A DNA stretch of 64,000 nt from Rudanella lutea DSM 19387 (GTDB lineage Bacteria; Bacteroidota; Bacteroidia; Cytophagales; Spirosomataceae). The stretch is taken from positions 43,694-107,693 of the forward strand of contig NZ_KB913013.1 of the NCBI RefSeq assembly GCF_000383955.1, given 5' to 3'. The notes under the pieces are model-generated. The model worked only from the letters and a program-made list of their open reading frames with translations, was not told the origin of the DNA and searched no databases. Within the stretch, counting starts at the first letter, position 1. Each line of letters begins with the position of its first letter. Both the position numbers and the translations under genes were made by a program. This document shows, in pieces, positions 56,464 to 64,000 of this stretch.

Positions 56464-56488
56464 TTTTAGGCCAGTAAACAGGTCATTT

Positions 56489-59400
56489 ATGCAGTTCTCT
56501 CACCTTCATTGCCACACTCAATACTCCCTGCTCGACGGACAGGCTGATATTAAGAAGCTTATCAAAAAAGCAAAGGCCGACAATATGCCCGCGGTGGCAA
56601 TCACCGATCACGGCAATATGTTTGGTGTGTTTGAGTTTGTAGCCGAAGCGGCTAAGCAGGGAATCAAGCCTATTGTCGGGTGCGAGTTTTACGTGGTCGA
56701 AGATCATACGCGTAAGCAATTCACTAAAGAGCAAAAAGATGTTCGGTACCATCAGCTGTTGCTTGCCAAAAATCCAACCGGCTACAAAAACCTGGTGAAG
56801 TTGTGCTCACTGGGTTACATGGAGGGCCTGTACGGCAAATACCCCCGTGTGACCAAGGAGCTTATTGATAAGTACAAAGAGGGCCTCATTGCTACCACCT
56901 GCTGTATTGGCGCTATTGTGCCCAAAACGATTCTGAAAAAAGGGGAAGCAGAGGGCGAAAAAGAGTTTAAATGGTGGCTCGACCGGTTTGGTGAAGACTA
57001 TTATGTGGAGCTACAACGCCACGAGATTCCCGATCAGATCAGGGCGAATGAGGTTCTGGTGAAGTTTGCGGTAAAGCATAATGTAAAAATTATTGCCTCC
57101 AACGACTCGCACTATGTTGACCGCGATGATTGGGTAGCGCACGACATTCTGCTGTGCGTAAATACCGGTGAAAAGCAGAGCACCCCTTCGATGAAGGAAT
57201 TCAGCGACGACGAGGTGATGCCCAAAAATACCCGGTTTGCGTTCTTCTCCGATCAGTTCTACTTCAAGAACACGCAGGAGATGAGCACCTTGTTTCATGA
57301 CCTGCCGCAGGCTATTGACAACACCAACGAGATTGTCGACAAGGTAGAAACGCTCAAGCTGAAACGGGATATTCTGCTACCTAACTTCCCGATTCCCAGT
57401 GAGTTTCAAATTCACGACGACGATGTAGCCAATCAGTGGGAATTCCTGAAGCACCTGACGTACGAAGGGGCCCGTAAACGCTACGGCGAAATTGAGTCGC
57501 ACGTACAGGAGCGCCTGGATTTTGAGTTGTTCACGATCAAGACAATGGGCTTTGCGGGCTACTTCCTGATCGTAGCCGACTTTATCAAGGCTGGGCGGGA
57601 TTTGGGCGTGATGGTGGGGCCGGGCCGGGGGTCGGCCGCCGGCAGTGCAGTGGCGTATTGCATCGGTATTACCAACATCGACCCTATTAAGTACGATCTG
57701 CTTTTCGAACGGTTCCTGAATCCCGACCGGAAATCAATGCCCGATATTGATACGGACTTTGACGATGAAGGTCGGCAAAAGGTGATCGACTATGTGGTGC
57801 AGAAGTACGGTAAGCAGCAAGTGGCGGCTATTGTCACGTACGGTACCATGGCGGCCAAATCGGCGATCAAAGACGTGTCGCGCGTGATGGACCTGCCCCT
57901 CAACGACGCCAACGCACTCGCTAAATTGGTACCCGACAAGCCGACGTACAACATGACGCTCCGTCGGATTTTCGAAGATCCGATCGACGGGCCGGGTGGG
58001 CTTTCCAACCTGATTCAGCCCGAAGAGGTCGAGAACGTGAAGCGGATGCGGGCGCTCGAAGCGGGCGATCAGAGCGTGGGGCGGGCCATGAAGCTGATTG
58101 ACACCGAAAAGGTACAGAATGTGCTTCAGCAGGCGCGTCGGCTCGAAGGTACAGTGCGAAACACGGGGGTTCACGCGGCCGGGATCATCATTGCGCCCGA
58201 CGATTTGTCGAACATTGTTCCGGTATCAACTTCTAAAGATACCAACCTGATTATCACCCAGTATGAGGGTAAGGTAATTGAGGACGCGGGGGTAATCAAG
58301 ATGGACTTTTTGGGGTTACGAAACCTCACCATCATTAAGGAATGCCTGCGGCTGGTGAAGCAAAACCACGGAGGGCTGTTCGTAAACGGGGTCGAAACAG
58401 ATATTGATGATATTCCGCTCGACGACCCCAAAGCGTACGAACTGTTTCAGCGGGGCGAAACCAACGCCATTTTCCAGTTCGAATCCGACGGGATGAAGAA
58501 GTACATGAAGGACCTGAAACCCGACCGGTTTGAGGACCTCATTGCGATGAACGCCCTGTACCGACCCGGCCCGATTCAGTACATCCCGACGTTTATTAAC
58601 CGGAAACACGGCCGCGAGGAGGTGAAGTATGATCTTCCCGAAATGGAGGAGTATCTGGCTGATACGTATGGCATTACGGTGTATCAGGAGCAGCTGATGC
58701 TCTTGTCGCAGAAGCTCGGCAACTTTACCAAAGGCGACGCCGACGTGCTTCGGAAGGCGATGGGGAAGAAGCAGAAGGACGTACTCGATAAGATGAAAGG
58801 TAAGTTTATGGATGGCTGCAAAGCCAACGGACTGAACCTGAAAATCTGCGAAAAAGTATGGACCGACTGGGAAGCGTTTGCGTCGTATGCTTTCAATAAG
58901 TCGCACTCAACTTGTTACGCTTTTGTCGCTTACCAGACGGCGTACTTAAAAACATATTACCCCGCCGAATACATGGCGGCCGTATTGACGTCTTGCCTGG
59001 GCAACATCGAAAAGATTACGTTCTTCCTCGAAGAATGTAAAGCCTTGGGTATCCCGGTATTGGGCCCAGACGTAAACGAATCGGAGCGCGTATTTGGGGT
59101 GAACAAAAAAGGCGAAATCCGCTTTGGATTGGGGGGAATCAAAGGGGCTGGCGATGCCGCCGTTGAAGCAATTATCGAAGAGCGGAAAGCTGGTGGGCCG
59201 TATGGGGATATCTTCGACTTTGCGGTACGGGTAAACCTCAGAACGGTAAACAAGAAAACCCTCGAATCGCTGGCGTATGCCGGTGCTTTTGATGCGCTCG
59301 ATGAGTACCACCGGGCGCAGTATTTCGAAGTGCCCGCGGGCGAAACAGGTACGTATCTGGAAAAAATTATCCGGTACGCCAACAACTACCACGCCGAAAA

Positions 59401-60121
59401 GTCGGCGAGTCAGCAGTCGCTGTTTGGTGGGGCAGGAGGGGACCCCATGATTCCGAAACCCAAGCCACCCATTGTTCCCGAATGGAATCAGATTGAAAAG
59501 CTGAAGTTTGAAAAGGACGTGGTTGGCTTCTACATTACGGGCCACCCACTCGATGAATTCAAGCTTGAAATAGATGGCTTTTGTAACTGCACGCTCGACA
59601 AGGTGTATGAGGTACGGACGCCCGAAATCAAAGTAGCAGGTATTGTCTCGTCGGTGATGCAGCGGATCGCTAAAAATGGAAACCCGTTTGTGATCTTCAA
59701 GCTCGAAGATTATTCGGGTTCGATGGAGATGACCCTGTTTGGCGAAGATTACGTCCGAATGGGCCAATACATTGAGCTGGGGCGCTTTCTGCACGTGACG
59801 GGCAAGACCCAAAACCGCTGGAACTCCGACCAACTGGAGTTTAAGGCAACCAACATCCGGCTGCTGACTGAGATGCGCGAGAAAATGTGCAAGGAAGTTC
59901 GGGTGTCGCTGGCGCTGCAATCCGTTAACGCGCAGATGATTGCCCAGATCAACGAGCTGGTAGCGGCTCACCCCGGCAATTGCACGTTTTTACTGAACGT
60001 GTCGGACCCCGACGAGCGCATCGAAGTGAGTTTGTTGTCAAGAACGGTGAAGGTTAGTCCGGCCAATACGTTTATTCGGGGATTAGAAAAGCTGGATGGC
60101 GTGGTTTGTAAGGTAGCTTAA
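56489..60121 (+). CDS. dnaE: DNA polymerase III alpha subunit
   Basis: 1210 residues, ATG at 56489. The N-terminal PHP domain begins FSHLHCHTQYSLLDGQ and has AITDHGNMFGV. The polymerase core has VGPGRGSAAGSAVAYCIGIT and SMPDIDTDFDDEGR (catalytic Asp pair), then RNTGVHAAGIIIAP. The helix-hairpin-helix and OB-fold segments (KVAGIVSSVMQRIAKNGNPFVIFKLEDYSGSMEMTLF in parts) come near the C-terminus. It is the replicative polymerase of the cytosolic replisome. A proofreading exonuclease domain is not present, as expected for DnaE. Confidence 0.98.
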   Translation: MQFSHLHCHTQYSLLDGQADIKKLIKKAKADNMPAVAITDHGNMFGVFEFVAEAAKQGIKPIVGCEFYVVEDHTRKQFTKEQKDVRYHQLLLAKNPTGYKNLVKLCSLGYMEGLYGKYPRVTKELIDKYKEGLIATTCCIGAIVPKTILKKGEAEGEKEFKWWLDRFGEDYYVELQRHEIPDQIRANEVLVKFAVKHNVKIIASNDSHYVDRDDWVAHDILLCVNTGEKQSTPSMKEFSDDEVMPKNTRFAFFSDQFYFKNTQEMSTLFHDLPQAIDNTNEIVDKVETLKLKRDILLPNFPIPSEFQIHDDDVANQWEFLKHLTYEGARKRYGEIESHVQERLDFELFTIKTMGFAGYFLIVADFIKAGRDLGVMVGPGRGSAAGSAVAYCIGITNIDPIKYDLLFERFLNPDRKSMPDIDTDFDDEGRQKVIDYVVQKYGKQQVAAIVTYGTMAAKSAIKDVSRVMDLPLNDANALAKLVPDKPTYNMTLRRIFEDPIDGPGGLSNLIQPEEVENVKRMRALEAGDQSVGRAMKLIDTEKVQNVLQQARRLEGTVRNTGVHAAGIIIAPDDLSNIVPVSTSKDTNLIITQYEGKVIEDAGVIKMDFLGLRNLTIIKECLRLVKQNHGGLFVNGVETDIDDIPLDDPKAYELFQRGETNAIFQFESDGMKKYMKDLKPDRFEDLIAMNALYRPGPIQYIPTFINRKHGREEVKYDLPEMEEYLADTYGITVYQEQLMLLSQKLGNFTKGDADVLRKAMGKKQKDVLDKMKGKFMDGCKANGLNLKICEKVWTDWEAFASYAFNKSHSTCYAFVAYQTAYLKTYYPAEYMAAVLTSCLGNIEKITFFLEECKALGIPVLGPDVNESERVFGVNKKGEIRFGLGGIKGAGDAAVEAIIEERKAGGPYGDIFDFAVRVNLRTVNKKTLESLAYAGAFDALDEYHRAQYFEVPAGETGTYLEKIIRYANNYHAEKSASQQSLFGGAGGDPMIPKPKPPIVPEWNQIEKLKFEKDVVGFYITGHPLDEFKLEIDGFCNCTLDKVYEVRTPEIKVAGIVSSVMQRIAKNGNPFVIFKLEDYSGSMEMTLFGEDYVRMGQYIELGRFLHVTGKTQNRWNSDQLEFKATNIRLLTEMREKMCKEVRVSLALQSVNAQMIAQINELVAAHPGNCTFLLNVSDPDERIEVSLLSRTVKVSPANTFIRGLEKLDGVVCKVA

Positions 60122-60148
60122 CCGTTACACCAAACGCCGTACTGCCGT

Positions 60149-61375
60149 ATGAAGCCTGCCCGATTGTTGCCCTGTTTGTATCTGATGGCTGGGTTGGTGG
60201 CCTGCACGTCGGCCAATCAACCATCCGATACCATGAATCAGCCTGGAACCTTTGGGTACGACCTCCAATTTCTGAAAGCCAAGGACCCCGATTTGGCCCT
60301 CCTGACCGATCCCGACGATAGCCTGGCGCAGGTGATTGTGTCGGCCCGGTATCAGGGTAAGGTATTTACCTCAACAGCTAATGGCGCGGCCGGTCAAAGT
60401 TTTGGCTGGGTCAACTACAAAGCGTTTGAGGGTGAGCCGCAACCCCACATGAATGCCTACGGGGGCGAAAATCGGTTGTGGCTTGGTCCGGAAGGGGGGC
60501 AATATAGCCTGTTTTTCAAGCCCGGCACCCGTATGGAGTTTGCCAATTGGCAGACCCCGGCGGCTATTGATACAGAGCCCTGGACCGTGGTGTCGCGGCA
60601 GCCGCGCGAGCTGGTGATGGAGAAAAAAGCCACCCTGCTCAATTACAGCGGTACGCAGCTTGCCATTCGTCTCGACCGGGCTGTGCGGTTGCTGTCCCGG
60701 CAGCAGGTGGGCGAAGCGCTCGGAATGGCACTCGGTGACGATATCCGGCCGGTTGGGTATCTGACCGAAAATGCACTGACTAATATCGGTACGTCGGCCT
60801 GGACACGCGAAACCGGGGCACCCTGCCTCTGGGTGCTCGATATGCTCATGCCCAGCGACCAGACAACCATTGTGGTGCCATACGAGCAAGCCGGTACGGG
60901 TCCTGTAGTCACTACCGATTATTTCGGGGCCATTCCGCCCGAACGAATTACGTACCAGAACGGCGTACTATTCTTCAAGGCTGATGGTAAAAGTCGGGGT
61001 AAAATTGGACTTACCGGCAAGCGGGCCAAGCCGGTGGCCGGTAGCTACGATGCCGGTAATGAGGTGCTGACGCTCACGTTGTTCGAGGTTGACAAGGAGG
61101 GGACGTACCTCAATCAGGCCTGGAAGCTGGTGCCCGCCCCGTACCTGGGCGATGCCGTGAATGCGTACAACGATGGTCCGTTGGCCGACGGCTCGCAGAT
61201 GGGGCCGTTTTATGAGTTGGAAAGCGTATCGCCGGGGGCCTTTTTAGGTCCGGGCGGCTCATTGCGACACACCCACAAGGTACTGCACCTGACCGGCGAC
61301 CGGGCCAAACTCGACGAAATAGCCCGCAAGGTGCTGGGCGTATCGCTCGATCAGATTAGAAAAGCGTTGCCGTAG
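60149..61375 (+). CDS. Lipoprotein, DUF6786-like
   Basis: 408 residues. Signal peptide ends in LVACTSA, a lipobox at about residues 16-19. The mature part is beta-rich (SFGWVNYKAFEG, HMNAYGGENRLWLGPEGGQYSLFFKPG, NIGTSAWTRETGAPCLWVLDML) and resembles the DUF6786 family of Bacteroidota, with a galactose-mutarotase-like sandwich as a possible fold. No catalytic residues can be named. It starts 27 bp after dnaE and may be cotranscribed. Confidence 0.78.
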   Translation: MKPARLLPCLYLMAGLVACTSANQPSDTMNQPGTFGYDLQFLKAKDPDLALLTDPDDSLAQVIVSARYQGKVFTSTANGAAGQSFGWVNYKAFEGEPQPHMNAYGGENRLWLGPEGGQYSLFFKPGTRMEFANWQTPAAIDTEPWTVVSRQPRELVMEKKATLLNYSGTQLAIRLDRAVRLLSRQQVGEALGMALGDDIRPVGYLTENALTNIGTSAWTRETGAPCLWVLDMLMPSDQTTIVVPYEQAGTGPVVTTDYFGAIPPERITYQNGVLFFKADGKSRGKIGLTGKRAKPVAGSYDAGNEVLTLTLFEVDKEGTYLNQAWKLVPAPYLGDAVNAYNDGPLADGSQMGPFYELESVSPGAFLGPGGSLRHTHKVLHLTGDRAKLDEIARKVLGVSLDQIRKALP

Positions 61376-61384
61376 CCGGTTTCG

Positions 61385-61774
61385 TTACGACGCGTAAAAT
61401 TCGATGGGTAGGCCGTCGGGATCGGCAATGAACGTAAACGTCTTGCCGGTGAGCTCGTCGGTGCGGATGGGTTCGGCCTCGATACCGTGTTTTTGCAGGG
61501 CATCGACGGTCGCCTGCACATCGGCAACGGCGAAGGCAAGGTGACGCAGCCCCGTGGCCTCGGGCCGCGACGGCCGCGCGGGCGGATTCGGAAATGAAAA
61601 CAACTCGATCACGTACTGCCCATGGAGCGCCAGATCGAGCTTATACGATTGCCGCTCGGCCCGGTACACCTCCTGAATGACCGTCAGGCCCAGCACTTCG
61701 GTGTAAAATCGTTTCGAAACCTCATAATCTGACCCAATAATAGCAATGTGGTGAACGTGTTGAAGCGCGAGCAT
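61385..61774 (-). CDS. VOC family (glyoxalase-like) protein
   Basis: 129 residues. Two beta-alpha-beta-beta-beta modules: HHIAIIGSDYEVSKRFYTEVLGL with a metal-ligand His, YVIELFSF with Glu, GLRHLAFAVADVQATVDAL with His, and ADPDGLPIEFYAS with the last Glu. This metal-ligand pattern (H, E, H, E) matches the glyoxalase I-like YaeR/GloA2 branch. It is a small cytosolic metalloenzyme of unclear substrate. Convergent with the DUF6786-like gene. Confidence 0.9.
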   Translation of the reverse strand: MLALQHVHHIAIIGSDYEVSKRFYTEVLGLTVIQEVYRAERQSYKLDLALHGQYVIELFSFPNPPARPSRPEATGLRHLAFAVADVQATVDALQKHGIEAEPIRTDELTGKTFTFIADPDGLPIEFYAS

Positions 61775-61955
61775 CTGGATTACTATTGTTGGCCGAAGAT
61801 AGGGGGAAATAATTATGCATAAAATAGGCTACATAACGGAAATGTACTTATTAGTGCTCAACTGTCAATATACAGTATAAGTTGGTACGAGGAAGAAAGG
61901 TGATTTACCACATCCCCTGTTAATGAGTCAAGCGCCTGTGAGGTACTGGCTATTT

Positions 61956-63062
61956 TTAGTTTAATGATGGCAGGTTTTTGTCACATCTTTGGGCGTTTGA
62001 ATGAGCTAAGACTTTTCCAACGGAGGTCAGTTGTATTCCTGCATTGATACTATCCCACCATTCTCTAAGTTTATTTAAATTCGGTTGTTTGTTCCACTCT
62101 TCCATAAATTTATTCACATTCTGTTGTCTTATACTGGCATTCTCCTCATACAAATCATATACGGATTTTACGACAATTTTTTGTGCATGGGTCAAAGGTA
62201 TCTGTGTGAACGATATTCGGCCATTATTAAATATTTTGTGATGTAGTATCAGAGAATCAATTTGGTCTATATTGGATAATTTTATTCTAACATAATTACC
62301 ATTCAATTCGTGGTCGATTAAAATGTCTTGGGGTAGTCCGTTACTTCTAAGTAATTCGATGGCTTCATTGTAGTTGTCTGAATTTTTTTCAATACCTGTA
62401 TCAATATAGCCACTCAACATCTCTGGATAATACTCTTCTAGTTTTTTTAGGCTACTAAAATTGCTAACTCTTATGGCGTCTAAGATGTCTAAATGATCAA
62501 GCCATTCAATACCTACAGGAAGATCGCTGTAAAACAATTTGCCAAACAAATCATTTAAAGTACTAAGTCCTTGATGAATAATGCCACTAGCGGGAAGAAA
62601 GTAATTTACAGAATGAAGAACGGTCAAGCCAAGTAAAGCATCGTCTGAAATTTTATCTACTATTTCAACTGCACGGCTAATACCCGCTCTTGTTACCCTG
62701 TTGTCTCCTTTCTGAAAACGATGTATTAGTAATTCTGATAAAAGGTCGTAGTCAGCTGTTCTCTCTGTAGAAGCCGCTGTCTTTTGTGCTTCAACAAGTA
62801 ATAATTGAAAACTTGGATCGGCAAAAGCTTCCAAAGCTCCTTCAACAGCTTCCATTTTAGGTAAAAGTCTATTTTCAAATTCTGTAACTCTTAAATTTGC
62901 AATTTCCAGAGCTTCTTGGGTGTAATCTTTTCTTAATTGCAAGTTCATTTCTTGATAGATTTCTCTTGCCCTTTTCTCGTCAATACCTATATTGACTATC
63001 ATATTATTCGCTTGCAGTTGCTGAGAGTTATCTCCAGACTCTTGTATTTGTTTACTGAACAT
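61956..63062 (-). CDS. LPO_1073/Vpar_1526 family protein (inferred defence-type)
   Basis: 368 residues from the ATG at 63062. The start, MFSKQIQESGDNSQQLQANNMIVNIGIDEKRAREIY in short pieces, closely resembles the named LPO_1073/Vpar_1526 family. The rest is largely helical (AVEGALEAFADPSFQLLLVEAQKTA; LLSELLIHRFQKGD; LGLTVLHSVNYFLPASG). No enzymatic motif was found. It overlaps the stop of a 58-residue membrane peptide gene by 11 bases, so it is translationally coupled. AT-rich content differs from the flanking core. The N-terminal GDNSQQLQ motif echoes GNNSSQIQ in the upstream peptide. Confidence 0.8.
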   Translation of the reverse strand: MFSKQIQESGDNSQQLQANNMIVNIGIDEKRAREIYQEMNLQLRKDYTQEALEIANLRVTEFENRLLPKMEAVEGALEAFADPSFQLLLVEAQKTAASTERTADYDLLSELLIHRFQKGDNRVTRAGISRAVEIVDKISDDALLGLTVLHSVNYFLPASGIIHQGLSTLNDLFGKLFYSDLPVGIEWLDHLDILDAIRVSNFSSLKKLEEYYPEMLSGYIDTGIEKNSDNYNEAIELLRSNGLPQDILIDHELNGNYVRIKLSNIDQIDSLILHHKIFNNGRISFTQIPLTHAQKIVVKSVYDLYEENASIRQQNVNKFMEEWNKQPNLNKLREWWDSINAGIQLTSVGKVLAHSNAQRCDKNLPSLN

Positions 63063-63228
63063 TGCTATCTCTCCCAATTTGTATTTGTGAAGAATTGTTG
63101 CCCCCCTTTTGCTTTTGTTTGACAGTATTCTTGTTAATGCCAATATTGTAACCAACAGCCCCACCAGTTAAGAAACCTGCAATTAGCGTAACTATAGCTG
63201 TTCCAATTCCTTCAAAAATCCATTCCAT
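63052..63228 (-). CDS. Small transmembrane peptide upstream of the LPO_1073/Vpar_1526-type gene
   Basis: 58 residues, start ATG 63228, stop TAA 63052-63054, below the length cutoff of usual gene calls. It reads as a short amphipathic start (MEWIFEG), a Gly/Ala-rich membrane helix (about 8-31), a basic Lys/Gln segment (KNTVKQKQK, about 33-41), and a C-terminal GGNNSSQIQIGRDSNVQ tail. The next gene's ATG lies 11 bases inside this frame, so the two genes overlap. The tail motif G-N-N-S-S-Q-I-Q recurs as G-D-N-S-Q-Q-L-Q at the start of the downstream protein. Role unknown. A membrane effector is a hypothesis. Confidence 0.72.
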   Translation of the reverse strand: MEWIFEGIGTAIVTLIAGFLTGGAVGYNIGINKNTVKQKQKGGNNSSQIQIGRDSNVQ

Positions 63229-63579
63229 AGTTTATTTCTTTATTTTAAAATTTGTTAATAGTCGACTACTCTAAATTTAGCTTGCGCTCAACTCCCAAAC
63301 ATACACAATTTTGCAGTACACTTGCTCGAATTTATTTGACTTAATTAATTAAAAAATTAAACTTTTCTGTGGATGGGTCTCGAATTTGAACATTTATCAT
63401 GCCAATGTGATACTCCATAACATTCTTCCTCTAACGTACTACTCAGCAAAAAACTACCGCAACTTCTCAACATAAGCGGCCTCACTTTCAAACTAGATTT
63501 ATCAAAATGTCTTTCAGGTTGGCTAATTAATTGTCAAGTCTGGATTAGACACACCTTGCCAACATAAACTGAAGCAGCA
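63229..63579. other. 351-bp AT-rich region between the antitoxin-like gene and the small membrane peptide
   Basis: No gene on either strand that I can support. It contains the TATGTTTG box noted above and a run of TTAATTAATTAA type at about 63341-63352. No toxin gene follows the antitoxin-like gene in this space. Confidence 0.6.
63296..63303 (-). promoter_or_regulatory. -7 element for the small membrane peptide operon
   Basis: Reads TATGTTTG on the minus strand, matching TAnnTTTG, 67 bp before the ATG at 63228. No -33 TTG at the standard distance. Confidence 0.4.
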
Positions 63580-63864
63580 TTACCGTTTCCATGCGTTTTG
63601 TCGCAATTCGTTCGCAAATTCAACCGTGTCAGTAACATGCTCAAAAACAGGCGCGTTATCCGTTTCAGAATCAACGTCGAACTGGAGGGGGCGGCTATGT
63701 TGGGTTGGGTCTAGACGAGGGAATGAAAAGGGCAGAGGAGCCAGTTGATTCAGGGCCTCGGCCAGTATGGAGGTGGCAAGCTGTTCAGCCGTTTTACCTT
63801 TCGCCTGCGCTTGTTCGATTAATTGCTGTTCCAGCCTTGCGTCGTTAACCTGTATCGTCAGCAT
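63580..63864 (-). CDS. Antitoxin-like small protein (ribbon-helix-helix type start)
   Basis: 94 residues from the ATG at 63864. The first ~40 residues (MLTIQVNDARLEQQLIEQAQAKGKTAEQLATSILAEALNQL, in parts) have a strand-helix-helix pattern like ribbon-helix-helix antitoxins (CopG/ParD type), and the acidic C-terminal part could bind a toxin. No toxin gene follows within the next 350 bp, where one would be expected. The TACATTTG box at 63881-63888 (minus) lies 16 bp upstream. It is tandem with groL on the same strand. Confidence 0.55.
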   Translation of the reverse strand: MLTIQVNDARLEQQLIEQAQAKGKTAEQLATSILAEALNQLAPLPFSFPRLDPTQHSRPLQFDVDSETDNAPVFEHVTDTVEFANELRQNAWKR

Positions 63865-63880
63865 GGTGTTTGTTTTTAAA

Positions 63881-63888
63881 CAAATGTA
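63881..63888 (-). promoter_or_regulatory. -7 element for the antitoxin-like gene
   Basis: Reads TACATTTG on the minus strand, matching TAnnTTTG, 16 bp before the ATG at 63864. The -33 region overlaps the groL terminator. Confidence 0.5.
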
Positions 63889-63900
63889 CTCAAAAACCAA

Positions 63901-63938
63901 AACCCCCGCTGCCAGCTCAAAAGCCAACAGCGGGGGTT
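63901..63938 (-). terminator. groL terminator
   Basis: AACCCCCGCTG (63901-63911) pairs perfectly with 63928-63938, an 11-bp GC-rich stem with a 16-nt loop, and on the minus strand a T-rich run follows. It lies 21 bp after the groL stop. Confidence 0.8.
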
Positions 63939-63959
63939 CGTATTTAAAAGCTCAGATGA

Positions 63960-64000
63960 CTACATCATGCCGCCCATGCCGCCACCGTGTGCGTGACCGC
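63960..64000 (-). CDS. groL: Chaperonin GroEL, C-terminal end (runs off the window)
   Basis: Only the last 12 codons and the TAG stop (63960-63962) are visible. They read G-H-A-H-G-G-G-M-G-G-M-M, the glycine-methionine tail typical of GroEL in Bacteroidota. A strong terminator follows. The remainder of the gene lies to the right of the window. Confidence 0.85.
   Translation of the reverse strand, partial: GHAHGGGMGGMM

Larger units (their letters stand above)
56019..56488. other. 470-bp AT-rich divergent region between the ECF sigma gene and dnaE
   Basis: No gene. On the sigma side: TACATTTC (minus, 56041-56048) overlaps a palindrome AATCGCGATT (56048-56057), which may be an operator or promoter. 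On the dnaE side: the inverted repeat TTACGGGTTT (56414-56423) and AAACCCGTAA (56454-56463), 30 bp apart, ends 25 bp before the dnaE ATG. A CCTCT/AGAGG stem lies near 56112-56135. The middle is plain AT-rich sequence with no other structure I can support. Confidence 0.5.

Noticed and set aside
58946-59971. A 341-codon frame antisense to dnaE, and similar ones antisense to the M16 gene (40640-41617) and the PAS kinase (20168-21319)
   Set aside because: No recognisable motifs, composition typical of mirror frames, and all lie inside genes with firm identification.
1-64000. CRISPR arrays, tRNA and rRNA genes
   Set aside because: Reading both strands I saw no set of direct repeats with unique spacers, no cloverleaf with a T-loop GTTCGA-type core in a suitable context, and no rRNA-like conserved stretch. 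A tRNAscan or CRISPR finder run would be decisive.

Overview
The window reads as a chromosomal segment of a Bacteroidota member of the order Cytophagales, most like Spirosoma and its relatives (inference). Supporting signs are a type IX secretion type B sorting domain, a plug-and-barrel receptor of the Bacteroidota type, exported family members ending in Gly/Pro-rich tails, many promoters with the -7 element TAnnTTTG, and few Shine-Dalgarno sites. Most of it is GC-rich core sequence. By eye, two stretches are clearly AT-richer and look acquired: about 35.7-39.5 kb and about 61.8-63.6 kb.

Layout. 0-0.1 kb: edge of an insertion sequence. 0.1-10.4 kb: sorting-domain adhesin-like protein, circularly permuted ATP-grasp protein, Maf pyrophosphatase, MFS transporter, GNAT, Omp85/BamA-like barrel, MarR plus YceI. 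10.5-17 kb: alaS, MerR, exported MTA/SAH nucleosidase, TPR lipoprotein, a small conserved protein, a sugar phosphate isomerase. 17-25 kb: a 1567-residue histidine kinase with about ten PAS-like modules, deoC, and a LytTR response regulator with its LytS-type kinase. 25-33 kb: outer-membrane receptor, Tat-type isomerase, lutABC lactate operon and a secreted GH130 enzyme. 33-39.5 kb: YgiQ radical SAM, Uma2, then an AT-rich one-directional cassette block (unknown protein, DCL/HNH protein, HEPN-like protein, BRO-N protein). 39.6-50.2 kb: M16 peptidase, FG-GAP protein, creatininase-family protein, YjbQ, sufD-sufC, argH, SMP-30-like protein. 50.4-56 kb: small protein, lipoprotein, exported TPR-CHAT protease, and convergent to it a membrane TPR anti-sigma-like protein with an ECF sigma factor. 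56.5-64 kb: dnaE, a DUF6786-like lipoprotein, VOC protein, a two-gene AT-rich unit (58-residue membrane peptide overlapping an LPO_1073/Vpar_1526-type gene), an antitoxin-like gene and the end of groL.

The most interesting candidates are two. First, the TPR-CHAT / membrane anti-sigma / ECF sigma neighbourhood: by predicted topology the caspase-like protease and the TPR domain of the anti-sigma-like protein lie on the same (periplasmic) side, suggesting protease-triggered sigma release. Second, the overlapping pair at 61956-63228: a tiny membrane protein ends, and the next protein begins, with similar G-[DN]-N-S-x-Q-[IL]-Q motifs, the arrangement expected for homotypic (amyloid-like) signalling between a sensor and a membrane effector. 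A third item is a 61-bp attC-like element in the AT-rich cassette block. The window also carries many long intergenic dyads built from degenerate short words.
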